64,000 nucleotides of DNA from Paralithodes platypus (GCA_032716605.1 CM064571.1:12283720-12347719); one strand, 5' to 3'. Counted from the first letter of the stretch, positions 10,548 through 21,179 are shown. Numbers and translations: made by a program. Notes: a model not told the origin generated them from the sequence alone.

Positions 10548-10720
10548 ATGAGAGAGAGAGAGAGAGAGTACAAAGGAGTACAAAGGAAATCAAGCAACAA
10601 CAGGTCTAGTGACCCTTCTAGGCTGCTTGTCCTCCCAAAACACGGGGAGGAGTAACAGTGGTGTCCAAGGGAAAGAAGGTAAGGGAAGATTGGAACTACT
10701 GCCCTGGAACTAATGTCCGT

Positions 10721-10785
<65 letters not shown>

Positions 10786-10812
10786 GTGTGTGTGTGTGTG
10801 TGTGTGTGTGTA
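10548..10812. repeat. (GA)n and (GT)n tracts
   Basis: GA runs at about 10549-10568 and 10724-10782 followed by a GT run to 10811. The intervening 150 bp shows no recognised feature. Confidence 0.9.
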
Positions 10813-10827
10813 ATGACAAGACCACAC

Positions 10828-10912
10828 ATAGATGGAGGTCTAGGGAGGGAACTAAAAACATACTAAAAAGCTACCTAAATGAACAAATAAATACGCCCAT
10901 CCACCCCCTTAA
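10828..10912 (+). mobile_element. Family B right-end fragment
   Basis: GATGGAGGTCTAGGGAGGGA followed by ACTAAAAAC matches the last segment of family B, ending CACCCCCTTAA. The rest of the element is missing. Its TTAA is shared with the following family C copy. Confidence 0.7.
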
Positions 10913-11122
10913 TCCCTTGAAGCTCTGACGCGTTTTAGCAGTATATTTTGGCTATCATTAGACGATTTTATGCAGCTTAGGAAGGATCTGTGGGTATTAA
11001 AAGGGTAAATACTATCTCAATCAACCCTTGGACTTCCATATACCGTTACTAATCTGAGTAAAGTCGTCTAATAGTAGCCAGAAAACAGAACAGAAACACG
11101 TATTGGAGCTTGAAAGGGTTAA
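10909..11122. mobile_element. Family C palindromic TTAA element
   Basis: Bounded by TTAATCCCTTGAAG and CTTGAAAGGGTTAA. Arms: TTGGCTATCATTAGACGATT against AGTCGTCTAATAGTAGCCAG. Inner left arm GCAGCTTAGGAAGGATCTG. Confidence 0.88.
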
Positions 11123-11336
11123 TAAGAGTGTACAGTAACAATATCGAACCTTCCCAATCAGTCAGCAACTTTAGGGAGGGTTCAATTGGGTATATCTTAT
11201 CACCTGACCTCTGACCTTTGATGGCTTATGATCTTTGACCTTTTGGGGGGGACATAAAGGTCAAAGGTCAAGTCGGTCAAGCGTGTTTCTTTTTGTTTAC
11301 CCTTATATTTACTGGGAAGAACATGTGATTCGGCTT

Positions 11337-11398
<62 letters not shown>

Positions 11399-11435
11399 TA
11401 GATATATACATAGATATATACAGATACATAGAAAC
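11123..11435. repeat. Short repeat-bearing spacer with (GA)n
   Basis: Contains four GACCTTTGA/CTGACC-type units near 11208-11282 (TGACCTCTGACCTTTGATGG and neighbours), a (GA)n run at 11340-11393 and GATATATACATA repeats. No gene seen. Confidence 0.75.
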
Positions 11436-12057
11436 ATAGTCTTGCTAAGGCAGCCTCCCAGAAGCTGGGTGTGCTCAACCGCCTTAGGGGGTTCTTTTCC
11501 CCTGCACAGCTTCTTGCTCTGTACAGGGGCATAGTGCGCCCTTGTATTGAGTATTGTTCACATGTGTGGGGAGGTTCCTCTCACACCGCTCTCCTAGACA
11601 AAGTTGAAAGGAAGGCCTTTCGTATCATTAACTCCCGTCCACTCACCAACTCTCTGCAATCTCTCTATCCGCCGGCAATGTTGCATCTCTCTCGCTATTC
11701 TATCGCTACTATAATAATCAGTGTTCCTCAGAGCTACAGTGCATACCACCTCCTTTACGTAGGGCAACGTGGTAACCGTCTTGCAACTCAATCCCACCCC
11801 TACTCTGTGCAACTCTCCAACCAAGAGTGAAAAACGTTACTCTCAAACTTTCTTCTACTCAACAGCTGAGCTTTGGAAACTCTCTCCCAGAATCAGTCTT
11901 TCCCCGTTCCTATGACTTAAATTGCTTCAAACTCGTGTGTCCAGGCATTTTGGCTCGAACGTCCTTGATTTGGCCCTGTCACTCTTTCAACTATGGGGGA
12001 GGCACTCGCTATAGGCGTTATGCCTTTTGCCCCCCCCAATCACATAGAAGAAAAAAA
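11436..12057 (+). mobile_element. 5'-truncated LINE copy (RT C-terminus and 3' end)
   Basis: Begins in the coding region as AGTCTTGCTAAGGCAGCC. Coding traces include RGFFSPAQLLALYRGIVRP and EYCSHVWGGSSH, later broken by frameshifts (near 11670 and 11755). The 3' end has CTATGGGGGAGGCACTCGC, CTATAGGCGTTATGCC and an A-rich tail. A second copy is at 35,268-35,921. Non-functional. Confidence 0.9.
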
Positions 12058-12074
12058 AAGAGACATATATATAC

Positions 12075-12112
<38 letters not shown>

Positions 12113-12190
12113 TATATATATATATATATATAACGGGATATATATATATATATATAATATATATATATATTATATATATATATATATATA

Positions 12191-12223
<33 letters not shown>

Positions 12224-12239
12224 TATATATATATTACTG

Positions 12240-12286
<47 letters not shown>

Positions 12287-12410
12287 GTATATATATATAT
12301 AAATGTATATATATGTCTCTTTTTGTATATATTATTTTTATATACCGGTATATATATATTTTATATATATATACTGTATATATAATATACAGTATATATA
12401 TATTAATAAG
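12058..12410. repeat. (TA)n microsatellite
   Basis: About 350 bp of TA dinucleotides with CTGTATATA and ATAAATGTATA interruptions, following the A-tail of the LINE. Tyr/Ile-rich frames are repeat translations. Confidence 0.95.
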
Positions 12411-12482
12411 CTTAAATATCGAGTTAATCAAAGTGGGACCATATTACTTATAATGACAAAGAACAATAGGGACAAGATGTAT

Positions 12483-13572
12483 GAAGAACGAGAGAAAGAA
12501 AAAAAGAAAGGAAGGAAGGAAGGAAGGAGGGAGAAAGAGATAAACAGTGAGACAGGAAGGAAGATTTGTGACACTGGTGAGATAAGCTGTCAAGGAAAGG
12601 AAGGAAGAGGGAAGGGAGAGAGTGATAAGGGAGAGAAGGAAGGAAGGGAGGGAGGGAGGGAGGGAGGGAGGGATAAAGGAAGGAAGAGGGAAGGGAGAGA
12701 AGGAAGGAAGGGAGGGAGGGAGAGATAAAGGAAGGAAGAGGGAAGGGAGAGAGTGATAAGGGAGAGAAGGAAGGAAGGAAGAGGGAAGGGAGAGATAAAG
12801 GAAGGAAGAAGGAAGGGAGAGAGTGATAAGAGAGAGAAGGAAGGAAGGGAGGGAGGGAGAGATAAAGGAAGGAAGAAGGAAGGGAGAGAGTGATAAGAGA
12901 GGGAAGGAAGGAAGGAAGGAAGGGAGGGAGAGATAAAGGAAGGAAGAGGGAAGGGAGAGAGTGATAAGGGAGGGAAGGAAGGAAGGAAGGGAGGGAGGGA
13001 GAGATAAAGGAAGGAAGAAGGAAGGGAGAGAGTGATAAGAGAGGGAAGGAAGGGAGGGAGGGAGGGAGAGATAAAGGAAGGAAGAGGGAAGGGAGAGAGT
13101 GATAAGAGAGGGAAGGAAGGAAGGGAGGGAGGGAGAGATAAAGGAAGGAAGAGGGAAGGGAGAGAGTGATAAGGGAGAGAAGGAAGGAAGGAAGGGAGGG
13201 AGGGAGAGATAAAGGAAGGAAGAGGGAAGGGAGAGAGTGATAAGAGAGGGAAGGAAGGGAGGGAGGGAGGGAGAGATAAAGGAGGAAGAGGGAAGGAGAG
13301 AGTGATAGAAGGGAAGGAAGGAAGGGAGGGAGGGAGAGATAAAGGAAGGAAGAGGGAAGGGAGAGAGTGATAAGAGAGGGAAGGAAGGAAGGGAGGGAGA
13401 GATAAAGGAAGGAAGAGGGAAGGGAGAGAGTGATAAGAGAGGGAAGGAAGGAAGGGAGGGAGGGAGGGAGGGAGAGATAAAGGAAGGAAGAGGGAAGGGA
13501 GAGAGTGATAAGGAAGGAAGGAAGGAAGGAAGGAAGGAAGGAAAGTGGAGGAAGAGATAAGGGAGGGAAGGT
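12483..13572. repeat. 1.1-kb polypurine minisatellite (GGAAGG/GATAAAGG units)
   Basis: Nearly pure purine on the plus strand. A 60-75 bp unit combines GAGATAAAGGAAGGAAGAGG, GAAGGGAGAGAGTGATAAG and variable (GGAA)n(GGGA)n; about 15 copies. The 377-residue Ser/Leu/Pro frame on the minus strand spans the whole array and is a repeat translation, not a gene. The long purine/pyrimidine asymmetry could support triplex structures (inference). Confidence 0.93.
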
Positions 13573-13843
13573 GCCAAGAAACGGATTATATAGAGAATGA
13601 TAAGAGAGTTAGAAGGAGCTACATGGAATAGTTAGTATCTCAGAGAACTTGCGGTCCAATCCGGGGAGATACTCGAAGTGGAAGGAGAGATTGTGTAGTG
13701 TAGTACACTCATTGCAGAGTGTGCACAATACTATTTACTCTCTTCTTGAACTGTTCTCCGGAAGAACTGTTGACAACTTCGGAGGGAAGTTTGTTTCAAG
13801 TAGAACAAATCTTATATTATGTGAAAAAGATTCCAAATATACA

Positions 13844-13882
<39 letters not shown>

Positions 13883-14160
13883 AGTCACACACAACAGACA
13901 GGTACCATTAGGAAAGCGTCGTAGGCTAACAGGCAAATTAATGAGACACGGACAGAACAGAAGATAGATACATAGAGAGTGAGTGAGTGAGTGTGTGTGT
14001 GTGTAATTCACTTTTTTTCACTTGCTTGTTCGTCAAGGGGAATCCACGCAATGCGAGCTAAGCTCATTATTATCGCGCCTCCTTAACTGGGAATGTATTG
14101 CGTGAAATGCATGTTAAGTGTTTATGTATTGTTGGAATGGCTGTGGATGTGTGTGTAGTC
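13573..14160. other. Unassigned stretch with (GA)n
   Basis: A GA run at 13849-13881 and GTGAGTGAGTGAGTG near 13980-14000. The rest is single-copy looking, with only short frames that I cannot link to a protein family. Confidence 0.5.
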
Positions 14161-14329
14161 TGTATTTTAGCCAATTGGCGACATCTGGAAACGACGGCTT
14201 AGGGTTAATCTGTACGGTACCATTCTCACTACGGTACCAGTCTTACCCGAAGGCTTAGGTTGACCAGTAGCTTAGGTTGACCAGTACGATACCCATCTCA
14301 CCTTGTAACCGATCACCAACCCCAGATGG

Positions 14330-14495
14330 GACGTCACAACTTCGTCCACTTATTCCAGGTTCCTATTTATACTGCTAGGTGAACAGAAGCTACACCGTTA
14401 GGAGACTTGCCCAAATGTCTCTTCCCCGCCCGGGTCTCGAACTCGGGACCTTCTGGTTGTGAGCCAGACGCGCTATCTGTTACTCCACGGGGAGG
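14330..14495 (-). mobile_element. tRNA-derived SINE (Val-like head)
   Basis: On the minus strand the head (14493 down to 14426) reads CCCCGTGGAGTAACAGATAG, then TCTGGCTCACAACCAGA (anticodon arm with CAC, Val-like), then CCCGAGTTCGAGACCCGGG (T arm) and closing CGGGG. Downstream on minus are CTGTTCACCTAGCAG and AATAGGAACCTGG. The cloverleaf is imperfect and part of a longer repeat, so I call a SINE rather than a functional tRNA gene. A GA run lies just upstream of the head. Confidence 0.65.
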
Positions 14496-14497
14496 TG

Positions 14498-14531
<34 letters not shown>

Positions 14532-14639
14532 AGATGGAGTGCGAGTGAGAATGAGTGAGTGTATGTGATAGGCTAGCAAGTATTATGAGACGAGCATAAC
14601 AGGATAGCTAGGTAGATATAGTGAGCGAGAAAGTGTGTG

Positions 14640-14654
<15 letters not shown>

Positions 14655-14670
<16 letters not shown>

Positions 14671-15148
14671 TTTTTTTTTTTTCTATATTCCAACTACTCC
14701 CTCTCGGGCATAGGCTGAGAGCCTGTACATTCCACCGCTCAACACGGTGAAGCCCGTGAGGTCTTGTTCCAGTCTGGGGAGTGAGACATGTGAAGCAACC
14801 ATCATGGCTCGAAACAGCTCCATCTCTGAAGCGGCCGGTTGCTTCGCTCAAGCGCTTCACCGTCTCACCCTCCAGACTCAGACCCTCACTCTCAGAACGC
14901 CACTATTGAGCAGTGAACTCACTAGGCATTGTCCCCTGTAACAGATTTGAATATGGGAATATTCATACAGTGTTATTTAATCAGGGAACAATGAGGGTAT
15001 TTTTTTGGCATTTCGGTGGGCTTTGTGGTAATGCACTGATACTAGGTACAGCACAAATTCAATCCCAATAATATCTTCCCATTGACATATCGGGATTTGA
15101 ACCCGGGTCCATTGGATTACCAATCCAGTGGCAAGACCACTCCACCAT

Positions 15149-15152
<4 letters not shown>
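14655..15152 (-). mobile_element. tRNA-derived SINE (Thr-like head) with poly-A tail
   Basis: On the minus strand the head (15150 down to about 15087) has GGTGGAGTGGTCTTGCC (A-box region), anticodon loop TTGGTAA (GGT, Thr-like) and GGGTTCAAATCCCG (B box). The body runs about 400 bp and ends at 14683 in a long A run (T run on plus, 14655-14682). A second copy without the head is at 51,308-51,765, sharing blocks such as CTACTCCCTCTCGGGCATAG and GGGAATATTCATACAGTG. Head-body-tail architecture is typical of SINEs. Confidence 0.75.
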
Positions 15153-15179
<27 letters not shown>

Positions 15180-15317
15180 AGTGTGAATGTGTGTGAGAGT
15201 GTAGGGGGTATGTCTCGTAGGGTTATCACAGGCATATGTAATGAGACACACAGGGGACAGAACAGGAGAGAGTTCACAGAACCTGGGATGGGTGGAGATG
15301 GTGGTGGTAATGGGAGG

Positions 15318-15571
15318 AGTGTCAGGAAGGGAGGAGGAGGAAGAGGAGGAGGAGGAGGAGGAGGAGGAGGAGGAGGAGGAAGAGGAAGAGGAAGAGGAAG
15401 AGGAAGGAGGAGGAGGAAGGGGAGGAAAAGGATGGGTGGATGAAGAAGAGGAGGAAAGGTGGATGAAGAAGAGGAAGAGGTGGAGGTGGATGAGGTAGTG
15501 AAGGAGGAAGGAATAGGCAGGAGGAGGAGCAGGAGGAAGAGCAAAGGAGGAGGAGGAGGAGGAGGAAGAGG

Positions 15572-15625
<54 letters not shown>
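15318..15625. repeat. (GGA)n/(GAA)n block and (CA)n
   Basis: About 240 bp of GGA/GAA triplets on the plus strand followed by a (CA)n run from about 15575. Overlapping Gly/Arg, Glu and Ser/Pro/Leu frames are repeat translations. Confidence 0.93.
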
Positions 15626-15628
<3 letters not shown>

Positions 15629-15714
15629 TATATAAAAACACACACTCACTCACCACAAAAAGAAGTAGAGAAGATGGGAAACAAAGAAACGAAGATGTAA
15701 GTTTAGGATAAGGA

Positions 15715-15900
15715 GAAGAGGGGAAGGAAGGAAGGAAGGAAGGAAGGAAGGAAGGGAGGAAGGAAGAACTCTGTCCACTAAACAAGAGAGACCATTTAAA
15801 GGTGAGTCTGTTCCGAGAATCCTACCCAATCACCGCTCCTGATCAAGTATAGGGGGTACTGCACAGACACACACACATATACATACATACATACATACAT

Positions 15901-15997
<97 letters not shown>

Positions 15998-16475
15998 GAG
16001 AGAGAGAGAGAATTAAAGAAAGACACATAGAAGGAAGGCAATAATGAAGGAAGAAAAGACGGGAATTAAGAATGGAGGATGACAGGGAGTAAGATAAAAG
16101 GGAAGACAGAGGACAAGGAAGGAAGGAAGGAAGTAAGGAGGGCAGGAATGAAGGAAGGAAGGAAGGGAGGGAGAGAGGGAAGGAAAGAAGGTAGGATGCA
16201 AGACAGAGGCTAAGAAGGAAAGAAGGAAGGAAGGAAGGAAGGAAGGAAAGGAGGGAAGGAAGGAAGGGAGAAGAGGAGGGACGAATGGAAGACAGAGGAC
16301 ACGGAAGGAAGGAGGGAACGAAGGAAGGAAGGAAGGAAGGAACGAAGGAAGGAAGGAAATATAGAAGGAAGGATGATGTTTGTCCATTAACCAAGAGAAG
16401 TGAACATCTAAAGGTGAGTGTGTTCTGAGAATCCTATACATAATCCGACCCCGACCACCGCCCCTAATAAACTAG
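15715..16475. repeat. (GGAA)n, (CATA)n, (GA)n blocks and a duplicated 85-100 bp segment
   Basis: GGAA runs at 15720-15766 and 16090-16370, CATA at 15880-15902 and a GA run at 15909-16010. A flanking segment occurs twice: 15767-15850 (with GGTGAGTCTGTTCCGAGAAT) and 16370-16475 (with GGTGAGTGTGTTCTGAGAAT), each preceded by GGAA repeats. This shows a tandem duplication of repeat plus flank. Confidence 0.88.
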
Positions 16476-16533
16476 GCTTCCTTGAATTGATGTGACCGGT
16501 TCAAGACTACACCCTTATCATTAATACTACTAC

Positions 16534-16568
<35 letters not shown>

Positions 16569-16654
16569 TGTTTATAACAGCGACTATCAATCTTTCAACT
16601 TTGTTTGTTTTAAATTGGAAAGAAGTGTGGTTGAAGTGGGGGATGCTAAGTTCA

Positions 16655-16735
16655 TTAACCCTTTCAATACGATGGCGGCTATTATCATTTGTTTCTGGCT
16701 AGCACTAGAGGACTTTACCTAGGTGCAATTAACCT
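16655..16735. mobile_element. Family C half element
   Basis: TTAACCCTTTCAATACGATG, then TTTCTGGCTAGCACTAGAGG matches one arm of family C. The second arm is absent. It abuts a LINE fragment. Confidence 0.6.
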
Positions 16736-16739
16736 GTAC

Positions 16740-17190
16740 TGTAGTTATTAAAGTGCTAACTACTCCAAATCTAAATCAACTCTTAAACTCTTAAATCCCT
16801 CTCATGACTTGAAGCCAATGACAGTCATGAGTTGTTATCGTGGAGTGCAGGTATGGAACGGTCTCCCGCAATACATCAGAGAGAAATTAACACTTTTAAG
16901 TTTCAAGAAAGCTCTGAAAAATTACTTACTCTGTAAATACAATCACAATGGTAATAACGAATAGACGATTTTTTCTGTTTTTTTTTTCTGTATTTGAGTG
17001 TTGATTCTGTATGAATGAATTGTCTTTGAAAGGTAAACTAAATATAACAGTATTATGTATATACTATAAATATTTGTTTGTTAGGAGTGGTGCGTAAATC
17101 ATAATTATTTTGATGCAACATTTGATTTTGCCCCGAGGGGCGAGTTTATTGAGCAGCGCCCCCCATCCTGTGAGGGGACAACCACTAGTA
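16740..17190 (+). pseudogene. LINE ORF2 C-terminal fragment and 3' region
   Basis: A frame from about 16768 to 16963 encodes a tail with SCYRGVQVWNGLPQYIREK and LSFKKALKNYLL, the usual C-terminus of CR1/Jockey-type ORF2, ending at TAG after NHNGNNE. The downstream segment includes a GCCCCGAGGGGCGAG hairpin-like block near 17132. No catalytic domain remains. Confidence 0.7.
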
Positions 17191-18480
17191 AGGCGATACA
17201 TACTGCTCAAAGAGCCATTATTCCACTGAAACAACAGCATCGTCGTCTGGTTACATTCATATTTGTGTTTATAAGTCAGGTTGGCATTATTCAGACGTGT
17301 TATTATAGTTTCCTCATTTAATTGTCACATGGTCTGTATATACGTATCTCATTAACAAAACAAAAAAACAAAAAAGCAAGCAAGCTTGTAGTGACTGAAT
17401 TATTAATTGACAGGTTGTAAATAATAGCACTACAGAACTAGTGCAATCGTATGAGGAGACTATTCATATTTTCATTACATCGATGGTTATTGAGATCATA
17501 GTTAGCTGAATACAATTATTACAAAAATAGATGACTGTGAATATGGTATATAAGGTGTAAACTTATGAATGAATGAAGGTGTATAAATGTGGAAAAAATG
17601 GGTGTATGATTAAATTAAATAATTGCCATGTGTATATGCGGTCGGCGCGTGTAGTCAGCGGAGTCTCGGAAATTGTATTTATGCAATAATATTTGATTAG
17701 ATTGCTGACGGAAACCGTATCATTGATATGTTTCTTGATTTATCCCTTTTCCGTTTTACCCATTGCAAATTGAATTATACATTTAACTCTTACGCCTCTA
17801 ATACACCTACGCAATATACCGAGACTCTGCGGATTGAGCGAATTGACTGCTTGATAGTAAATTGTGTATGATTATATTTGGTATAATTATGTGAGTATGT
17901 ATATGTATCTGTATGATACATAGTATGAGTATGTATATGAATGTAAAGGTTGAAACAAAGTATATAAATGTGTATATAATATATCACTATTATGTAATGG
18001 CCAGGAATACTGTTTAAATGTTCTAATGTCAAATAATGGGACTATCCTATTATTCGGGTTTAACTAATTCAGGTGTCTTTATAAGAGAGGCAACTCTCAA
18101 TAAGGCACAGCCAATTATGTACTGTACTAACATAATATTACGGTGTATTATAATGTTCTTGGGATCAATAAACTATTTACATTTCAATTTACTCTTTCGA
18201 AGCTATGGAAAATCGTCTATTGGTAGGTAGCACAGAGAAATAGGAGTGGTAGTTATGGACGTATTAAAATAGTATTAACGTTTGTTTTCCTAAGTCCCCC
18301 CCCTCCTCCCAAAGATTAATAGGCTATGACGAACCCATTGTTGAAAGGTGGGTGTGGTGTTTCACGTTCATAAATAAACACAAGTGACCCACAAAGTACA
18401 AACAGATAACACAATCGAATCTCTCTCTCTCTCTCTCTCTCCCCCCCCCCCCCCTCACACACACAACCCCCTATTCATTT
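17191..18480. other. AT-rich stretch without identifiable gene
   Basis: No ORF with family resemblance. Notable only: an imperfect inverted pair GCGGAGTCTCGG (about 17659) and CCGAGACTCTGCGG (about 17819), and a (CT)n plus C run at 18420-18454. Confidence 0.5.
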
Positions 18481-18487
18481 GGACATT

Positions 18488-18687
18488 TTAACCCCTTCAG
18501 ACTCAAATGACGCAGAGGTTGCCAGATTAGCAATAAGAAATAGAGTTCTCTCACTCTTTTAATTACCTCTCCAAAATTAGTTTCCTGCCCACAGCTAACT
18601 CAAAGACAACTGCAGAGGTTGAAGTAACTAAACTAATGGTTTCTAAATACCCCTGATGGTAACAAAGGTTTTAAAGTATCCCTAATA
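18488..18687. mobile_element. Family D TTAA element, cut by sequence gap
   Basis: Starts TTAACCCCTTCAGACTC. Internal blocks CCAAAATTAGTTTCCTGCC, GAGGTTGAAGTAACTAAACT and ATGGTTTCTAA match a second copy at 31,558-31,793. The right end is lost in the N gap. Confidence 0.7.
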
Positions 18688-18787
18688 NNNNNNNNNNNNN
18701 NNNNNNNNNNNNNNNNNNNNNNNNNNNNNNNNNNNNNNNNNNNNNNNNNNNNNNNNNNNNNNNNNNNNNNNNNNNNNNNNNNNNNNN
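18688..18787. other. Assembly gap (100 N)
   Basis: Exactly 100 N; such round runs usually mark a scaffold gap of unknown size. It interrupts a reverse transcriptase fragment. Confidence 0.99.
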
Positions 18788-19600
18788 GCATTTTTCGCAC
18801 ACTGTTCCCAGTTCATTTACCAGACCCTGCAACTCCCATTCATTATCGCTCATCAGAACCGTATCATCCGCAAACAGCAGTATAGGCAGCTTCCACTCAT
18901 TTCCCTCCCTTTTCAGCGATACACCAACATCCACTGCTCTTCTTTGTATTTCTTTCATGACTCCATCCATATATACAGTAAACAACCACTGGGACATCAC
19001 ACACCCCTGTTTCAACCCAACATTCAGGTCAAAGAACTCGCTCTGTTCATTCTCCACACGTACTGCCGCCTTTGCACCCTTATACATGCTCTTCACTGCT
19101 TTCATCAACTTGCCATCTACTCCGTATATTCTAATTACTTTCCACTTACCTTCTCTATCCACTCTGTCATAGGCCTTCTCCAAATCCATAAAGGCAACAT
19201 ACACCTTTTGTTGTTTCTCCAGATATTTCTCCACAAGACAATTCAGGGTAAAAATCTGATCTACACATCCTCTTCCCTTCCTAAAACCACCCTGCTTGTC
19301 ACCTATCCATTTCTCCGTTCTCGCTCTCACTCACTACCCTACTGTACACCTTATCTACTACGCTTAGAAGACATATTCCTCGGTGGTTACCACACACTCC
19401 TCTTTCCCCTTTACCCTTTTATAGGGGGACTATTATGCCTGTCTTCCAGTCATCAGGTAACTCCTCTTCTCCCATGCTAATTTGCACATGTTCCATACCC
19501 ATTCAATCACTATCTCACCACCATACCTCAGCATTTCCCCACACACTCCATCTGTTCCTGGTGCTTTCCCCAATGAATTACAATAAACAAATACATATTG
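18788..19600 (-). pseudogene. Non-LTR retrotransposon RT fragment (minus strand)
   Basis: On the minus strand a frame carries QGGFRKGRGCVDQIFTL, the first catalytic motif FMDLEKAYDRVD, LKQGCVMSQWLFTVYMDGV and the catalytic FADDTVLM, running into the gap. Upstream (19,331-19,590) another frame shows GVCGEMLRYGGEIVIEWVWN, so a frame break with stops lies near 19,330-19,440. This family differs from the other LINEs here; I cannot fix its clade. The reverse frame on plus (18,944-19,480) is a shadow. Confidence 0.85.
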
Positions 19601-20045
19601 TCATTTATGGAACCAAAACATGATTGTGTAGCATAACAACAGCAATATAATTACACATGACAGACAGAGAGTCAAGCCAGCCTCTATTGGTTGGAAACAT
19701 GAGTGCGTGTATGTGTGTGTGGCCTCGTGATAATTAGAGTGGCCGGCCGTCCAGAAAGGATCCGTAGGTGTGCGTGGTGGATCCAGAGTGTACAATCGGG
19801 GGTATTAAGTGTTGTCATAGATTCCAGTGGTTTTCGCTCAAAAAGTGTTATTGGTATCTGTATAGGTACTGGGAAAAGTGCTTATCCCTCAGAATATTAG
19901 TCAGTGTCCGAAACTTTGTGAAATATCTGTCAACACTTATCAACCTCGACTGCACCTATCAAGCATTGTTCAACTTTTGGTGAAAACTGTATGAACCAAA
20001 TGGGGGTTGGAAATCAGAGCCTTAACTTTTTGGTTGATTTGTGTT
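19601..20045. other. Unassigned stretch, no gene seen
   Basis: Mixed composition; short frames only, no recognised family. Confidence 0.45.
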
Positions 20046-20049
20046 TTTA

Positions 20050-20370
20050 ATTTATTCATTATTTTTCTAGTTTCCTCCCTAGAACTTTATCAAACTTAAA
20101 AAACAAATCCATTAGATCCCCCTTGCAGATTTGTTTGTACATGTCCCGGCCGAAGACCGGTTCTTTAAAAATGACAGGCTCAATATCGTTCGCCAGGAAA
20201 AACATCGACACTTAAATAGCACGAAAGGTCTAATTATTGAAAGAGAAATAGGGCGAAAGGTCTTAAAATCGACAAACTAATGGGGCAAACATCTTAACAT
20301 CCGAAAAATAATGAGGCTAAACATGAGGGAGAATTAGGGGCTTTAGTAATAGACTACCCATCTCCTTTAA
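20050..20370 (-). mobile_element. Family B element, inverted
   Basis: Reverse family B: CTAGTTTCCTCCCTAGAAC, CCCGGCCGAAGACCGG, a diverged core CTCAATATCGTTCGCCAGG, GCACGAAAGGTC and GGCTAAACATGAGGGAGAAT, ending CCCATCTCCTTTAA. Confidence 0.82.
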
Positions 20371-20493
20371 CTCCTAAAATTTATACACAAAAATGCCGGA
20401 ATTTAATAAAATGGAAAATGGAATATTGTATGAGCACCAACATAGAGCCATTTCCGGTTAACTGTTGGCCCAGTTCAACCCCAACTGGTCGGC

Positions 20494-20874
20494 TGAAGGG
20501 GGGTCACCTGCTTTGTTCATCTTTCTCTCCTTTTCTCTCTTTCCCTGGCTTGTATCCATTCGGCCCCATTCAGCCAACTGTTTTAAGACGTTTATCCCCA
20601 TCCAGGTGTCGATTTATTCCTGGCGAGCGATAGCGAGCCAGCATTGTATGGAGAAATCTGGCTTCGCCGTAGACAGTTTTCTATCGAAAAATATACAAAT
20701 TTAGCTTGCTGTCAAAACAAAAATATTTATATATGATGGCTCGCTACCGCTCGCCAGGAAAATATTGACACCTGGATGGGGGTAAACGTCTTACAACAGT
20801 TGGCTGAATGGGGCCGAATGAATAAAAACCAAAGAGGGAGAGAAAGAGAAAAACAGCGAGGTGAGCTCCCATAA
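20494..20874. mobile_element. Family A palindromic element
   Basis: Starts at a degraded border (CTGAAGGGGGGTCACCTG) and ends GGTGAGCTCCCATAA. Two arms each with the core: GGCGAGCGATAGCGAGCC and GGCTCGCTACCGCTCGCC. Centre AAATTTAGCTTGCTGTC. Confidence 0.85.
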
Positions 20875-20957
20875 TTCAACAACCGGCCTACTTCTCCCCC
20901 TCAGCCTAAATGTATGTGCAGTTCGACCGCTCAGTCCAATTTGAGCTCAATTGCCGA
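20875..20957. repeat. Degenerate CAGTCCAATTTGAGC-type repeat
   Basis: Short stretch of motifs resembling CAGTTCGACCGCTCAGTCC. Similar degenerate motifs occur at 21,180-21,325, 21,713-21,769, 28,621-28,790 and 29,357-29,480. Confidence 0.5.
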
Positions 20958-21178
20958 CTTACGAGGTTCGTTCTATAAGGAAGTTGGAGCTGTAGATATC
21001 GATATTAAGCAGAATTACCAGCTGAATTACTGTTGTAGTACATTAATAAATACATGAAAGCCAATTCAACGTACTTTTTATCCATCAGAATCCTACATTA
21101 TTATTGCATTTCTGTCTAATATCGATGTTTCCGGCTCCAACTTCCTTATAGCCTGAAACTCGCAAGTGGTTAATTACT
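20958..21178. mobile_element. Palindromic miniature element (CTATAAGGAAGTTGGAGC ends)
   Basis: Left arm GACTTACGAGGTTCG then CTATAAGGAAGTTGGAGC and ATCGATATTA. The right arm has the inverse TAATATCGAT, GGCTCCAACTTCCTTATAG, then CTGAAACTCGCAAGTGG. The terminal inverted repeat is about 50 bp and the total about 220 bp, with no coding capacity. Unlike families A-D it lacks TTAACC/TTAAGG ends. Confidence 0.75.
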
Positions 21179-21179
21179 C

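Noticed and set aside
12444..13577. 377-residue minus-strand ORF
   Set aside because: It is a Ser/Leu/Pro-rich translation of the polypurine minisatellite, with the same peptide unit repeated; no gene signals.
14426..14493. Functional tRNA-Val gene
   Set aside because: T-arm pairing is imperfect, and the sequence continues into a longer dispersed-repeat body, fitting a SINE head better.
15087..15150. Functional tRNA-Thr gene
   Set aside because: No clean acceptor pairing, and it is joined to a repeated 400-bp body with a poly-A tail.
15059..15785. Long Ser/Pro/Leu-rich minus-strand ORFs
   Set aside because: They translate (GGA)n, (CA)n and (GGAA)n runs and part of a SINE.
18944..19480. 178-residue plus-strand ORF
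   Set aside because: Shadow of the minus-strand reverse transcriptase fragment, which carries the FADD catalytic motif.
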